Position numbers and translations under genes: made by a program
Assembly (NCBI GenBank): GCA_002897695.1
Contig: BDTG01000004.1
Coordinates: 1 to 64,000 of the forward strand
Direction of reading: 5' to 3'
DNA from: a bacterium BMS3Abin14
GTDB lineage: Bacteria; BMS3Abin14
Length of the DNA stretch: 64,000 bases
Notes under the pieces: model-generated
The model's input: only the letters and a program-made list of their open reading frames with translations
Database searches by the model: none
Told to the model about the DNA's origin: nothing
In this document: positions 26,498-35,579 of the stretch, piece by piece
Numbering within the stretch: position 1 is the stretch's first letter
Layout of the letters: each line of letters begins with the position of its first letter

Positions 26498-27512
26498 ACC
26501 TCACCACCGACCCGACACCGGATGTCTTTAAAATTCCTCCGCCGGTCTCGATCAGAATCCCCTCCACGCCGGACGTACGTTCCAGCAGGTCCAGGCCCTT
26601 TGCCGGGCCGAGGACGAAGGCCGCCGTGGCAAGCGAATCGGCTAGGACACAGTCGGACGTAATTACCGTCGTGCTCCTCAGTCCGGACCGCGCCGGACGA
26701 CCGGTCCCGGGGTCCAGTATGTGATGATAACGTACGCCGTCCACAATAAAGTACCGCTCGTAATCCCCCGAGGTGGCCACCGATCCGGCCGCAAGGTCCA
26801 GGACACCGGCCATTCCCTGGGGATCATCCGGGTCCTGGATACCGATTCGCCAGGTTTTCCTCCCAGGCCTTTTTCCGAAAGCCCTGAGATCGCCCCCCGC
26901 ATTGACAATCCCCGATTCCACCCCTTCCTTCTTCATGACTTTTACGGCCGCGTCTACAGCGTAGCCCTTGGCTACTCCGCCCAGGTCGAGCCAGACCGGA
27001 CCGGTAGCGGTGACCTGCCCGGCGCTGTCCATTTTCAGGCGGGCATACCCGACGGTTTTCATCGCAGCTTTCAATTCCGCAGAGGAAGGGATTCCGGGTT
27101 CATCGCCATCGAAACCCCACAGATGGATCACCTTCTCCATGGTCGGGTCGAATGCTCCCGAACTTCGGCGGGCCGTATCAATGGCAACAGACAGGATCTC
27201 TCTCAGATTTTCCGGCAGATTCGCCTTCTTCCCCTCCCGGAGGAGGGACAGGGGAGAGGTGTCAGAGCGAGGATCGGCCAGAGCCGCGATATCGGTCATC
27301 CGCTTAAAGGCACGGTCGACGCTTGCCCTGACAGCTGCGGTGTCCGGATAGGCAACGATCTCAACCAGGGTCCCCATGAGGAACCTGGTCTCCCGAAAAG
27401 GCTTTCGGCTGCCGCAGCCCTGAAGGATCGGGGCCAGTGAGAGGAGAGCAAGGAGAACGATAATTTTAGTGGAAAGATACCTTCTGGAAACAGGATTTTC
27501 GCTAATTCTCAT
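26484..27512 (-). CDS. apbE: FAD:protein FMN transferase ApbE, lipoprotein form
   Basis: Encodes about 342 residues. The N-terminus has a lipobox (LAPILQGC). The ApbE core shows RFLMGTLVEI, FDPTMEKVIHLWGF, the WLDLGGVAKGYAVD loop, VESGIVNAGGDLRAFG, and HHILDPGTGRPA. It attaches FMN through a phosphoester to Thr/Ser of exported flavoproteins such as Rnf and Nqr subunits. No obvious flavinylated target lies in the window. The start at 27512 is preferred over the 10-residue-longer TTG reading. Confidence 0.92.
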   Translation of the reverse strand: MRISENPVSRRYLSTKIIVLLALLSLAPILQGCGSRKPFRETRFLMGTLVEIVAYPDTAAVRASVDRAFKRMTDIAALADPRSDTSPLSLLREGKKANLPENLREILSVAIDTARRSSGAFDPTMEKVIHLWGFDGDEPGIPSSAELKAAMKTVGYARLKMDSAGQVTATGPVWLDLGGVAKGYAVDAAVKVMKKEGVESGIVNAGGDLRAFGKRPGRKTWRIGIQDPDDPQGMAGVLDLAAGSVATSGDYERYFIVDGVRYHHILDPGTGRPARSGLRSTTVITSDCVLADSLATAAFVLGPAKGLDLLERTSGVEGILIETGGGILKTSGVGSVVRFEKR

Positions 27513-27571
27513 GGCCTGGAATGGTTTTCGCGTCACCAACAACCAGGATGGTTTTCATCATCGTCCCCCTG

Positions 27572-27638
27572 TTGATACGGTCGTAAAAAGTCCATTCACG
27601 GCTTTTTACCTTATTTAAGGAGTTGTAAAGAGTGAAAC
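27572..27638 (+). repeat. Dispersed hairpin repeat, copy C
   Basis: The clearest copy of the family. GTCGTAAAAAGTCC and GGCTTTTTACC form the two arms of a hairpin, followed by an AGTTGTAAAGAGTG segment. It lies between the dksA-like gene and apbE. Confidence 0.6.
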
Positions 27639-27677
27639 AAGGGATACCTGAAAGGTGGGGCCACCTGAACTTCCCAT

Positions 27678-28040
27678 CTACTTCTGGGTGATCTTCTCCT
27701 CTTCCTCCTGAAGTGTCTTGCAATGGATACAGAGGGTGGCTACCGGCCGGGCATCAAGCCTTTTGATCTCGATGTCTTCGCCGCACCCCTCGCAGATCCC
27801 GAAAGTGCCGTCTTTGATGCGCGCCTCAGCCTTGTCGATCTTGCTGATGAGCTTCCTTTCCCGATCGCGGATCCTGAGGAGAAAATTCCGGTTGGTTTCC
27901 ATGGAGGCCCTGTCGGTGGGATCGGGGAAGGTCGTCTTCTGCTCATGCATACCATCCACGGTCTTCGTGGCTCCGAGGACAAGCTCTTCCTTCCATCCCT
28001 TGAGCTTCTTTTCGAAATACTTGATCTGTTTTTTGTTCAT
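27678..28040 (-). CDS. DksA/TraR-family zinc-finger protein
   Basis: Encodes 120 residues. An N-terminal coiled coil (KKQIKYFEKKLKGWKEELV) contains the conserved region with acidic tip residues (FPDPTDRASMETN). A C-terminal four-Cys zinc finger follows (CEGCGEDI ... CIHCK). It binds the RNA polymerase secondary channel and mediates the stringent response with ppGpp. A start at 28040 gives the standard length; the in-frame extension upstream lacks family similarity. Confidence 0.88.
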   Translation of the reverse strand: MNKKQIKYFEKKLKGWKEELVLGATKTVDGMHEQKTTFPDPTDRASMETNRNFLLRIRDRERKLISKIDKAEARIKDGTFGICEGCGEDIEIKRLDARPVATLCIHCKTLQEEEEKITQK

Positions 28041-28150
28041 TTTCCCCGTCCGTCCAAATTGATGGGTTGCATGGCTGGAAATTTGAACGTCCCTTAGATA
28101 CTCTATATAGGACCATACTGTCCAGTAGATTTTAACCTCTCTCCCCTCTT

Positions 28151-29209
28151 TTAGCAACCATCCGGAAATACGATCAGGTCATCCGGGCTGATCTTCAGCC
28201 CCACCCTCTGTCCCGATTCGAGAACGGCGATGGGCCTTGACACCTCCACGGCGAGCAAAGGCCGCTCATCCCCTTCGCACTCCGGTGCAACCCGGTAGAC
28301 GACGGTGCTGCCGTAGTAGATCTTTTCCGTGATCACACCCATGATGTCCCCGGGATCGGCCCTGGAGGATATTTTAACGTTCTCCGGACGGATGGCGCAC
28401 GTCACGGCGCCGTCAGCGCACGGGCACTCCAATGGCACGGGGAAGATCTTTCCCAGCACAGTAGCCAGCCTGTTTGCGACGGTTCCCGGTACGAGGTTCA
28501 CCCGCCCGATGAACCCTGCCACGAAAGGCGAGGCCGGGCGCTCGTAGACCTCCCGGGGTGAGCTGTACTGTTCAATGCGGCCCCTGTTCATGACAGCAAG
28601 CCGGTCTGCGAGGCCCATAGCCTCATCCTGGTCGTGGGTGACGTATATGGTGGTCATGCCGACCTCCCGCTGGATGCGGCGGATCTCGTTCCGCATGTCC
28701 GCTCGCAGGCTGGCATCGAGATTCGACAGAGGCTCATCCAGGAGAAGGGCCTTCGGTTCGATCACCAGGGACCGGGCAACGGCGATACGCTGTTGCTGGC
28801 CGCCTGACAGTTCGTGGATCCGTCGGCCGCCATATCCTTTCAACCGCACCAGTTCCAGGACTCCGTCCACCTTCCTCTTAACTTCGCCCCTGGATGATCG
28901 GCGACGGCGCAAGCCGTAAGCCACGTTCTCGAACACGTTCATATGAGGGAAGAGGGCATAGTTCTGGAACACCATTCCGACGCCGCGCCTTTGGGGCGGA
29001 AGATGGGTGATGTCCATTCCCGACAGCCGAACCTGGCCCGAGTCGGAAGACAGAAAACCCGCTACTATCTTGAGGGTGGTGGTTTTCCCGCATCCGGACG
29101 GTCCCAGAATACAGCACAGCTCCCCCCTTCGAACCCCGAGAGAAAGACCGTCCACAACGTACGGCCCGTCATAACGTTTAAATATGGACCGGATTTCGAG
29201 CTCCATCAT
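28151..29209 (-). CDS. Iron/spermidine-type ABC transporter ATPase
   Basis: Encodes 352 residues. Walker A is GPSGCGKTTT, the signature is LSGGQQQRIAVARSLV and Walker B is ALLLDEPLSNLD, with the D-loop and H-loop (THD) intact. The C-terminal TOBE region (CAIRPENVKISS) is typical of FbpC/PotA proteins. It powers the fused permease encoded upstream. The ATG overlaps the permease stop (ATGA), so the two are translationally coupled. Confidence 0.92.
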   Translation of the reverse strand: MMELEIRSIFKRYDGPYVVDGLSLGVRRGELCCILGPSGCGKTTTLKIVAGFLSSDSGQVRLSGMDITHLPPQRRGVGMVFQNYALFPHMNVFENVAYGLRRRRSSRGEVKRKVDGVLELVRLKGYGGRRIHELSGGQQQRIAVARSLVIEPKALLLDEPLSNLDASLRADMRNEIRRIQREVGMTTIYVTHDQDEAMGLADRLAVMNRGRIEQYSSPREVYERPASPFVAGFIGRVNLVPGTVANRLATVLGKIFPVPLECPCADGAVTCAIRPENVKISSRADPGDIMGVITEKIYYGSTVVYRVAPECEGDERPLLAVEVSRPIAVLESGQRVGLKISPDDLIVFPDGC

Positions 29210-30948
29210 ACCGGCAAGTGATTTCTCAGCACTTTTTTCACCCATGACGCGGCGACCTCTTTTCGGTGTATGCAGTAAATGGCCAGAATCCCCGACACGG
29301 CAACAAGGATCATGACTATGGACAGGGCTGATGCATCCCCCACCTCCCCTCGCAAGGTGGCTTCAAAAACGTCAACAGCGAGTACCTTGTTGAAAGGGGT
29401 GATCAAGAAGATAATGGCCCCCAGGGTCTTGACCGAGGCGACGAAGGCGTAAAGGGCGCTGATCAGAAGAGCATAGCGGGCCTGCGGAACTACGATCCGG
29501 AAGAAGGTCAGGATACGTGATGCTCCCAGATTTGCCGAAGCGTCCTCGAGGGAATGGTCCATCTGCGCCAGGACACTGATCCCCACCCTCACTCCAAGGG
29601 GCAGTTCCCGGACCACCGTGCAGATGATGATGATCGACCACGTGCCGCTCAGGACCAGGGGCGCCTGGCTGAAAGCGATGGCGAAACCGATGCCCATGAA
29701 GGTACCCGGGATTGCGAATGGAAGGGTGGCGAGCAGGTCCACAAGTCTTCTGCCGAAGAAACTTGGTCTATGGACGATGTAGGCGATGACGATCCCCGCC
29801 AGGCTCATAAGGACGCAGGTGGCACCGGCGAACAACAGGGTGTTCCGGATGCTGTTCCAGCCCTGTTGCGGGAGGATTCGGAAATGGTCCAGCGTCAGGG
29901 TGAAGTTGGATCCGATGTGTCTGGTGAAGGCAGCGAGGAACACCGACGCCACCAGGGCGAAGATGGCCACGGCGAAGGCGGAACTCACCCCCAGCAGAGC
30001 TTTATTGGCCCATACGGGCAGGCTGAGACATTTCCTCTCGCCGCCCCCCTCGGTGGCCAGGACCTTGCCGCTGCCCTGAAGCGTGTTATAGAGCGGGAAG
30101 ATGCCCAGGCAGATCACCAGGAGAACAACGTTCATAGCGGAAGCCATGCTCATGTCGTAGTTGCCGATAAGCTGGTTGTATGAAGCCGAGGCGAGGGTGT
30201 CGAACCGTCCGCCAACGATGAGAGGCGTCCCAAAATCGGCCATGGACCGCAGGAAGACAAGGAGGAGGGCACCGATGATGGCCGGGCGGACCAGGGGCAG
30301 GGTCACTGTGGACAGGATGCTCCACTCGCCTGCCCCCAGGTTGCGTGCGGCGTCTTCTACACGACTGTCCACTCCCGCCAGGGCCGCAGAGATCAGCAGA
30401 AAGGTGGTGGTGGTGAAGCCGATACTCTGGAGGATCAGGACGCTCCTCCAGCTGTATACCTCCCAACTGATATGAAAAAGCCTGTACGTCAGAAGCCCGT
30501 TTCTTCCCACCAGAAAGACATAGGCCAGGGCGGTGACAAAGCCGGGAAGAATCATGGGAGTGATAGCGGCCACCGCGAACAGGCGCCTCAAGGGCAGTGC
30601 GGTCTTCATCACGGTAATGGCGAGGACCAGTCCGAGCAGAGTCGAGGTGCATGCCGAACCCGCCGCCACAAGGACACTGCTCCAGACTTTCCTGAAAATA
30701 TAGGGATTGAGCACCAGGTCCCTGTAATGGGCCAGCCCGATATTCCCCTCCACCGCCAGGCTCTCTATGATGACGCGGGCCGCAGGATAGACCACGAAGA
30801 ACAGAAGGAGCAGGAGAATCAGAAGGGGAAAGATGTGTCGTCGCCAGGCGACCACTCGTTGCAAAGGATCAAGAGGGTCCCCGCCGGTCATGTGATCGGC
30901 AGGGACGTCAGGACTACCGGAACTGCGGGTAGCGCCGTGAGAACTCAT
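29206..30948 (-). CDS. Iron(III)-type ABC transporter permease, fused two-domain form
   Basis: Encodes 580 residues with about twelve membrane segments in two similar halves, as in FbpB/AfuB. Each half carries an EAA-type loop: EDAARNLGAGEWSILSTVTLP in the first and EDASANLGASRILTFFRIVVP in the second. It forms the full translocation channel. Its start overlaps the 3' end of the damaged binding-protein gene by 35 bases; an internal ATG at 30891 is an alternative start. Confidence 0.9.
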   Translation of the reverse strand: MSSHGATRSSGSPDVPADHMTGGDPLDPLQRVVAWRRHIFPLLILLLLLFFVVYPAARVIIESLAVEGNIGLAHYRDLVLNPYIFRKVWSSVLVAAGSACTSTLLGLVLAITVMKTALPLRRLFAVAAITPMILPGFVTALAYVFLVGRNGLLTYRLFHISWEVYSWRSVLILQSIGFTTTTFLLISAALAGVDSRVEDAARNLGAGEWSILSTVTLPLVRPAIIGALLLVFLRSMADFGTPLIVGGRFDTLASASYNQLIGNYDMSMASAMNVVLLVICLGIFPLYNTLQGSGKVLATEGGGERKCLSLPVWANKALLGVSSAFAVAIFALVASVFLAAFTRHIGSNFTLTLDHFRILPQQGWNSIRNTLLFAGATCVLMSLAGIVIAYIVHRPSFFGRRLVDLLATLPFAIPGTFMGIGFAIAFSQAPLVLSGTWSIIIICTVVRELPLGVRVGISVLAQMDHSLEDASANLGASRILTFFRIVVPQARYALLISALYAFVASVKTLGAIIFLITPFNKVLAVDVFEATLRGEVGDASALSIVMILVAVSGILAIYCIHRKEVAASWVKKVLRNHLPV

Positions 30949-31680
30949 TGATAATCCGTTCCCGTTGGAGGCCCCACTTCAGGTAATCGTAGGCAACCAG
31001 GTTCAGCTCTTCGAGGTTGGGGACATCTTTAAGGGGCTGCACGGCGGTGGTGGGAACCCTTGGACTCGCTTCCATGAGAACCTTCTGCCCTTCGGGTGAA
31101 AGGCTCCAGTCTATGAATAACCGGGCGTTGTTGGGGTGCCTGGCCCCCGTAACGAGAGCCACCGGCGACGGCCAGGCGAGAACCCCGTCCCTTGGCAGGA
31201 CGTAGGTCAGTGGGGCATCTTCAGGCCCCTGTCGGTCAGCCGGTCGTTGTTTCCCAGGAACCCCACCACGACAAGGCTCACCCCGGTCCAGTATCCCTTG
31301 GCATCCCTGAAAGCTGCATTGACATTGGCCATGTTGGGCGACCGGTAGGCGGTAATAAGCCCTTCCCCGGCGGCCTTGATAAAAGCGTCCGATCCTCCTC
31401 CGAACCAAACGTCGGTCTGGGGGTTCGCCTTCTCCGCCTTGAGGCGGGTCAGTACCTCGCCGGAGGACATTTTGAGGAACCCTACCTTGATCCCGGTCGC
31501 TTTTTCAAAGGCCGCTGTGATTATCTCAGGTTTGCCGTAGGCGACGTACATACTGAGCACCTTTTCCGGATCGGGTGTCACCTGGGCACTGCACTCATGC
31601 GGGATCGCAGCCATGGAGGCGCCCAGCGCCAGACAGACGAGACCGACTGTCATTCTCAAATGGAATCCTTTTCCTCTCAT
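30914..31680 (-). pseudogene. Iron-type ABC solute-binding protein, internally deleted and frameshifted
   Basis: The N-terminal half begins at ATG 31680 after AAAGGAGAG, with a signal peptide, and reads LSMYVAYGKPEIITAAFEKA, VWFGGGSDAFIKAAGEG... up to RLTDRGLKMP, then a stop at 31207. The C-terminal part resumes in another frame with PLTYVLPRDGVLAWPSPVAL, NARLFIDWSLSPEGQKVL and ends PQFR at 30914. Family members are about 330-350 residues. Here only about 255 are accounted for, so roughly 90 central residues are missing at the junction near 31212-31220. Transport through this system may depend on another binding protein unless this is an assembly error. Confidence 0.75.
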
Positions 31681-31962
31681 GCTTTCTCTCCTTTCCCACG
31701 TTGTGGATTCATCCGGGACCGGACAACCCTCATGCTGCAAACCCGGGCATTTCAGCATGGTCGTTAGAGAGGACATAATCGCGTTGCCAACACGAGGGAA
31801 AGTTCCTTAACTTGAATCAATGCAGCATTTGAGGTATTGTCCTAATTCCTTGATTCATCATGACTTTCGACTCAGAATCTGGACACGGGATTGCTTCGCA
31901 TGGGGCTGGCTCGCAATGACTTCGCTTTCCGCGAGGACACAGAGAAGGGAAAGGGCCGAGGT

Positions 31963-32436
31963 ATGGGAGTAGCAGGTAAAGACATGAGGATAGTAGCGGT
32001 TTCCGTAAGTGACAGTAAAGGCGTGCGCAAGGAAAATATTGCGTCCGCGATCCTGATACCTGAACACGGCATCGAGAACGACGCCCACGCCGGGAAATGG
32101 CACCGGCAGGTCAGCCTCCTCGCCCGGGAAAGCATCGACAAGATGGTCGGGAAGGGGCTCGACGTGGGCCCGGGGGATTTTGCGGAGAACCTCACCACCG
32201 AGGGTATCGAACTGACCTCCCTGCCCGTGGGACAACGACTCAGGCTCGGGAGTGAATCCCTCGTCGAGGTTACACAGATCGGCAAGGTATGTCACGAGCA
32301 CTGCGCAATCTATTATCAGGCGGGCGACTGTGTCATGCCGAAGGAAGGGATATTTGTGAGGGTCCTTAAGGGCGGCACAATAAAACCCGGTGATGGCATC
32401 ACCGTAGTAGACAGCGGAAAAACAGATGGCCATTAA
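31963..32436 (+). CDS. MOSC domain protein
   Basis: Encodes about 157 residues matching the MOSC beta-barrel of molybdenum-cofactor sulphurase C-termini: GIENDAHAGKWHRQVSLLA, GDFAENLTTEGIELTSLPVG, and the Cys-containing KVCHEHCAIYYQAGDC. Such stand-alone proteins are thought to bind a sulphurated Mo cofactor or other ligands. AAGGG seven bases upstream favours ATG 31963; 31984 is possible. It overlaps mogA by 11 bases, consistent with a molybdopterin function. Confidence 0.85.
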   Translation: MGVAGKDMRIVAVSVSDSKGVRKENIASAILIPEHGIENDAHAGKWHRQVSLLARESIDKMVGKGLDVGPGDFAENLTTEGIELTSLPVGQRLRLGSESLVEVTQIGKVCHEHCAIYYQAGDCVMPKEGIFVRVLKGGTIKPGDGITVVDSGKTDGH

Positions 32437-32920
32437 GGGCGGCGTCATGACCCTGAGCGACAGGTCTTCAAGGGGTGAATACGAGGACCTGAGCGGACCA
32501 GCTATAATCGAGGGCATGTCGTCTCTGAATATCCGGTGGGGAAAGTCGGTGGTACTGCCCGATGAGGAGAGCCTCATCGCCGCAACGCTTACGGATTGGT
32601 CCGATGAGGCAGGGCTGGATCTGATCCTTACCACCGGCGGCACAGGACCATCGCCGCGGGATCGGACGCCTGAGGCGACCCGGGCTGTGCTGGACTTCGA
32701 GATCCCCGGAATACCGGAGTCGCTGCGGGCCGCAGCAAGGGACCGGGTTCCAACGGCCTGCCTCACCCGGGGGATCGCCGGGGTTCGCGGCAGAACGGTT
32801 ATCATCAATCTGCCCGGAAGCCCCAAGGCGGTCCGGGAGAGCATGGCTGTTCTGCTCCCGTTTCTCCTTCATCTTATCGAAGAGGTCAAAGGGGATCCAA
32901 CGAAATGCTGCGCACCGTGA
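32426..32920 (+). CDS. Molybdopterin adenylyltransferase (MogA/MoaB family)
   Basis: Encodes 164 residues. The MPT-binding signature LILTTGGTGPSPRDRTPEAT is present, along with TLSDRSSRGEYEDLSGP at the N-terminus and the IINLPGSPKAVRES motif. It activates molybdopterin by adenylation before metal insertion. Its coupling to the MOSC gene implies a small molybdenum-cofactor operon. Other moa genes are not in the window. Confidence 0.88.
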   Translation: MAIKGGVMTLSDRSSRGEYEDLSGPAIIEGMSSLNIRWGKSVVLPDEESLIAATLTDWSDEAGLDLILTTGGTGPSPRDRTPEATRAVLDFEIPGIPESLRAAARDRVPTACLTRGIAGVRGRTVIINLPGSPKAVRESMAVLLPFLLHLIEEVKGDPTKCCAP

Positions 32921-32995
32921 AACTGTTTTCTCACGCCCGCCTTGATTTTCCCCTCCCTCCTGGCCCGCGGAAACTTTTTGCGAAGACGGCTGCAG

Positions 32996-33066
32996 AGAGG
33001 GGACTAAGGGGAGGGTGGTGAGTTGCTCTTACCCCTGCCCTCTCCAGGAGGGAGAGGGAGAGTAGG
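32996..33066 (+). repeat. Dispersed GGGAGAGGG element, copy 1
   Basis: A purine-rich intergenic segment (CTAAGGGGAGGGTGGTGAG ... ACCCCTGCCCTCTCC ... GGGAGAGGGAGAG). A closely similar segment occurs in reverse orientation at 62262-62349. It ends about eight bases before the tmk start and so lies in its leader. Confidence 0.6.
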
Positions 33067-33073
33067 GATATCC

Positions 33074-33724
33074 ATGAGAGGTATTTTTATTACTTTTGAG
33101 GGGATAGAGGGATCCGGAAAATCCACCCTGGTTTCACAGTTGGCCCTCCTCCTCAAGAACAAAGGCATAGACCCTCTGATTACCAGGGAGCCCGGCGGCA
33201 CTGCCCTTGGAAGGGAATTACGGGCGATCCTGCTGAATCCCGCAGGGGCCGACATACAGCCTTTGAGCGAGCTCCTCCTTTACGCGGCGGACAGGGCCCA
33301 GCATATACGGGAAGTTATAGGGCCGGCCCTCGACGAGGGCAAGACTGTTCTGTGTGACCGCTTCTCGGATGCAACTGCGGCCTATCAGGGCTACGGCAGG
33401 GGGATACCGCTGGAGACGATACGTTCCGCCGACGGCCTGGCACGGGAGGGGCGGATTCCGGACCTGACAGTCCTTCTTGACCTCCCACCGGATGAAGGGT
33501 TGGAGCGGGCGAGATCCCGCAACGCACGGGACGGTGCGGGTGCGGAGACCAGGATGGACGACGAGCAGCCTGAATTTCACCGGAAGGTCCGTGAGGGATA
33601 CCTCGACCTGGCGAGGCAGCAGCCTGACAGGTTCCTGATATTGGACGCGTCAAACCGGCCGGAGCACATGGCGTCACGGGTCCTCACGGTGTTTATGGAA
33701 AGATTCCCCCATGCTTTTCGATAG
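33074..33724 (+). CDS. tmk: Thymidylate kinase
   Basis: Encodes 216 residues. The P-loop is FEGIEGSGKSTL. The DR(F/Y/S) motif is DRFSDATAAYQGYGRG, and the Arg-containing LID region reads ARSRNARDGAG. It phosphorylates dTMP to dTDP. The ATG at 33074 gives the canonical N-terminus MRGIFITFEG. The gene overlaps holB by 14 bases in the common tmk-holB arrangement. Confidence 0.95.
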   Translation: MRGIFITFEGIEGSGKSTLVSQLALLLKNKGIDPLITREPGGTALGRELRAILLNPAGADIQPLSELLLYAADRAQHIREVIGPALDEGKTVLCDRFSDATAAYQGYGRGIPLETIRSADGLAREGRIPDLTVLLDLPPDEGLERARSRNARDGAGAETRMDDEQPEFHRKVREGYLDLARQQPDRFLILDASNRPEHMASRVLTVFMERFPHAFR

Positions 33725-34730
33725 AATCAAAGGCCAGGAAAGCGCCGTACGGATCCTGGCTCGCGCCCTGGAAAGCGGGCGCATGCCAACGACATTTCTT
33801 TTCACGGGCCCCTCCGGCTGCGGCCGCATGGGAACCGCCTTGGCGCTGGCAGCGTCATTTAACTGTGAAAACAGCGCTCTGGCCTGCGGCTCATGCCAAT
33901 CATGCCGGCTCCACATTTCCAACTCCCATCCTGATCTTGTGATCGTGCGTCCCCCCGAGGGAAAAAGGGTTATCGTCATTGAACAGATCCGCACACTCAT
34001 CGAGAGAGCGTACCTCATGCCCTTGATGGGGACGACGTCGACATTCATCGTTGACGGCGCCCACCTGATGAACCCCAACGCCGCCAATGCGCTCTTAAAA
34101 ACCCTGGAGGAGCCTCCGGCCACATCACGCTTCATCCTTATCGCGCCGGACAGGGACTCAGTGCTGCCGACTGTTTCATCCCGCTGCCGAATCCTGGCCT
34201 TCCGCCCTCTGAGCCGCTCTGTCATGGAAGCCCTGTTGGAGGCTGAAGGCATCGATAAAAAACGCGCAGCTCTTCTGGCATCCATGGCGAGGGGAAGCAT
34301 GGCGAGAGGGTTGGAATACCACCGGGAGGAGATACCGGAAAGGATGGCTCAGGAGTTCGGGCCTCTGTCCTCGCTCCATGAAGCCGGGCCGAGCCGGCTC
34401 CTTGATCTGGCAAAAGGCTGGGGAAAGAACCGGACGGAGGCTTTAAAAATCACTGAGCTCATGGCCCAATGGTACAGGGACATACTCGTATTGTCGGAGG
34501 GAGCTCCCAGGGAACAGCTGATCCACAGCTCACACCTGGCGACCCTGAGAACCCTCGCTGAAGAACTGGGGAGTGCGTCACTCTCCATGATCCTCGAATC
34601 CATTGAGGATGCGAGGGAGGACCTTGAGAACAACACCAACGTCGAACTCACCATGGACAACCTGCTTTTCCGGCTAAGGAAGTTCGGGCGGACAGGTCAG
34701 GGGAATACACTGAGCAGAGAGGGTTTTTAG
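33711..34730 (+). CDS. holB: DNA polymerase III delta prime subunit
   Basis: Encodes 339 residues. The AAA+ clamp-loader fold is evident: LFTGPSGCGRMGTALALA (a degenerate P-loop as expected for delta prime), the zinc-binding Cys cluster CGSCQSC plus an upstream Cys, the DGAHLMNPNAANALLKTLEEP segment, and SRC sensor motif in TVSSRCRILAF. It is part of the clamp-loader complex. The gene abuts ricT with no gap. Confidence 0.92.
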   Translation: MLFDRIKGQESAVRILARALESGRMPTTFLFTGPSGCGRMGTALALAASFNCENSALACGSCQSCRLHISNSHPDLVIVRPPEGKRVIVIEQIRTLIERAYLMPLMGTTSTFIVDGAHLMNPNAANALLKTLEEPPATSRFILIAPDRDSVLPTVSSRCRILAFRPLSRSVMEALLEAEGIDKKRAALLASMARGSMARGLEYHREEIPERMAQEFGPLSSLHEAGPSRLLDLAKGWGKNRTEALKITELMAQWYRDILVLSEGAPREQLIHSSHLATLRTLAEELGSASLSMILESIEDAREDLENNTNVELTMDNLLFRLRKFGRTGQGNTLSREGF

Positions 34731-35579
34731 ATGGATATGGACGTCAAGAACAACGGCAATGATACGCCGAACGAGCAGCCGCATCCCAGAAAGGTACGGG
34801 TGTTTATCAGGAGCCAGCACAGGGAGTCCCTCTTCAACACAACCGACCACAGTCTTTGCCCGGGAGACGAGGTCCTGGTCCAGACCAGGCAGGGCAATGC
34901 CTTGGGGGTAATTCGAACCCCGCCGGCTGAAATGCACTGTGACGGCTGTGGGAGGCACAGCATTCTGAGGAAGGCTGACCCTGAAGAAATCCGATGCGAC
35001 AGGGAAAATCGCGCGCTGGAAAAGGATGCATACAGGATTTGCCGCGATATCATCGCCGACTGGGAGATGGCCATGCGGCTGGTCAAAACCGAGTACCTCC
35101 TGGACCGGTCCAAGGCAATCTTTTTCTTCACTGCAGAAAAACGTGTCGACTTTCGTGAACTGGTCCGGGTACTGGCCAAAAGGCTGCAGATCCGCATTGA
35201 GATGCGGCAGATCGGCATACGTGACGAGGCCAAGGTCCTTGGAGGGGTGGGGCCCTGCGGAATGGCATTTTGCTGCAGCACATTCCTCAGGGAGTTCGCG
35301 CCGATCTCCGTGAAGATGGCCAAGGAACAGAATGTTATCCTTAATCCCACCAAGATCTCCGGTGGATGTGGAAGGCTCCTGTGCTGTCTTCATTACGAGT
35401 ATGAGCAATACCAGGAAGCGACAAGCGGTCTCCCGAAGGCAGGGAAGAAGGTAAAACTACCCGAGGGGACGGGCAAGGTGAGGACCTACAATTTCTTTGC
35501 CGGGACCGTTACCATTGACATTCCGGGCCATGGCCCTTTGACCATGAGCGTCGACGACCTGAGGGAACAGCTGAAATGA
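34731..35579 (+). CDS. ricT: PSP1-domain protein RicT/YaaT
   Basis: Encodes 282 residues. The PSP1 domain has AIFFFTAEKRVDFRELVRVL, RIEMRQIGIRDEAKVLGGVG, and the Cys-rich GPCGMAFCCSTFL and GRLLCCLHYE motifs that bind a [4Fe-4S] cluster in the Bacillus Ric complex. In that organism it supports RNase Y-dependent mRNA maturation. The partners RicA and RicF are not seen here. The last four bases overlap metG. Confidence 0.9.
   Translation: MDMDVKNNGNDTPNEQPHPRKVRVFIRSQHRESLFNTTDHSLCPGDEVLVQTRQGNALGVIRTPPAEMHCDGCGRHSILRKADPEEIRCDRENRALEKDAYRICRDIIADWEMAMRLVKTEYLLDRSKAIFFFTAEKRVDFRELVRVLAKRLQIRIEMRQIGIRDEAKVLGGVGPCGMAFCCSTFLREFAPISVKMAKEQNVILNPTKISGGCGRLLCCLHYEYEQYQEATSGLPKAGKKVKLPEGTGKVRTYNFFAGTVTIDIPGHGPLTMSVDDLREQLK

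Noticed and set aside
27723-28097. Plus-strand frames of 114-124 codons antisense to the dksA-like gene
   Set aside because: The minus strand encodes a complete DksA-type protein with a four-Cys zinc finger.
31859-31940. Gene start extended upstream of the MOSC protein (from 31891)
   Set aside because: The segment contains a common intergenic motif (GGGATTGCTTCGC...GCTCGCAATGAC) and shows no MOSC similarity; the start at 31963 has a better site.
34900-34925. T-arm-like sequence (GGTAATTCGAACCCC)
   Set aside because: Lies inside the intact ricT gene and has no flanking tRNA structure.
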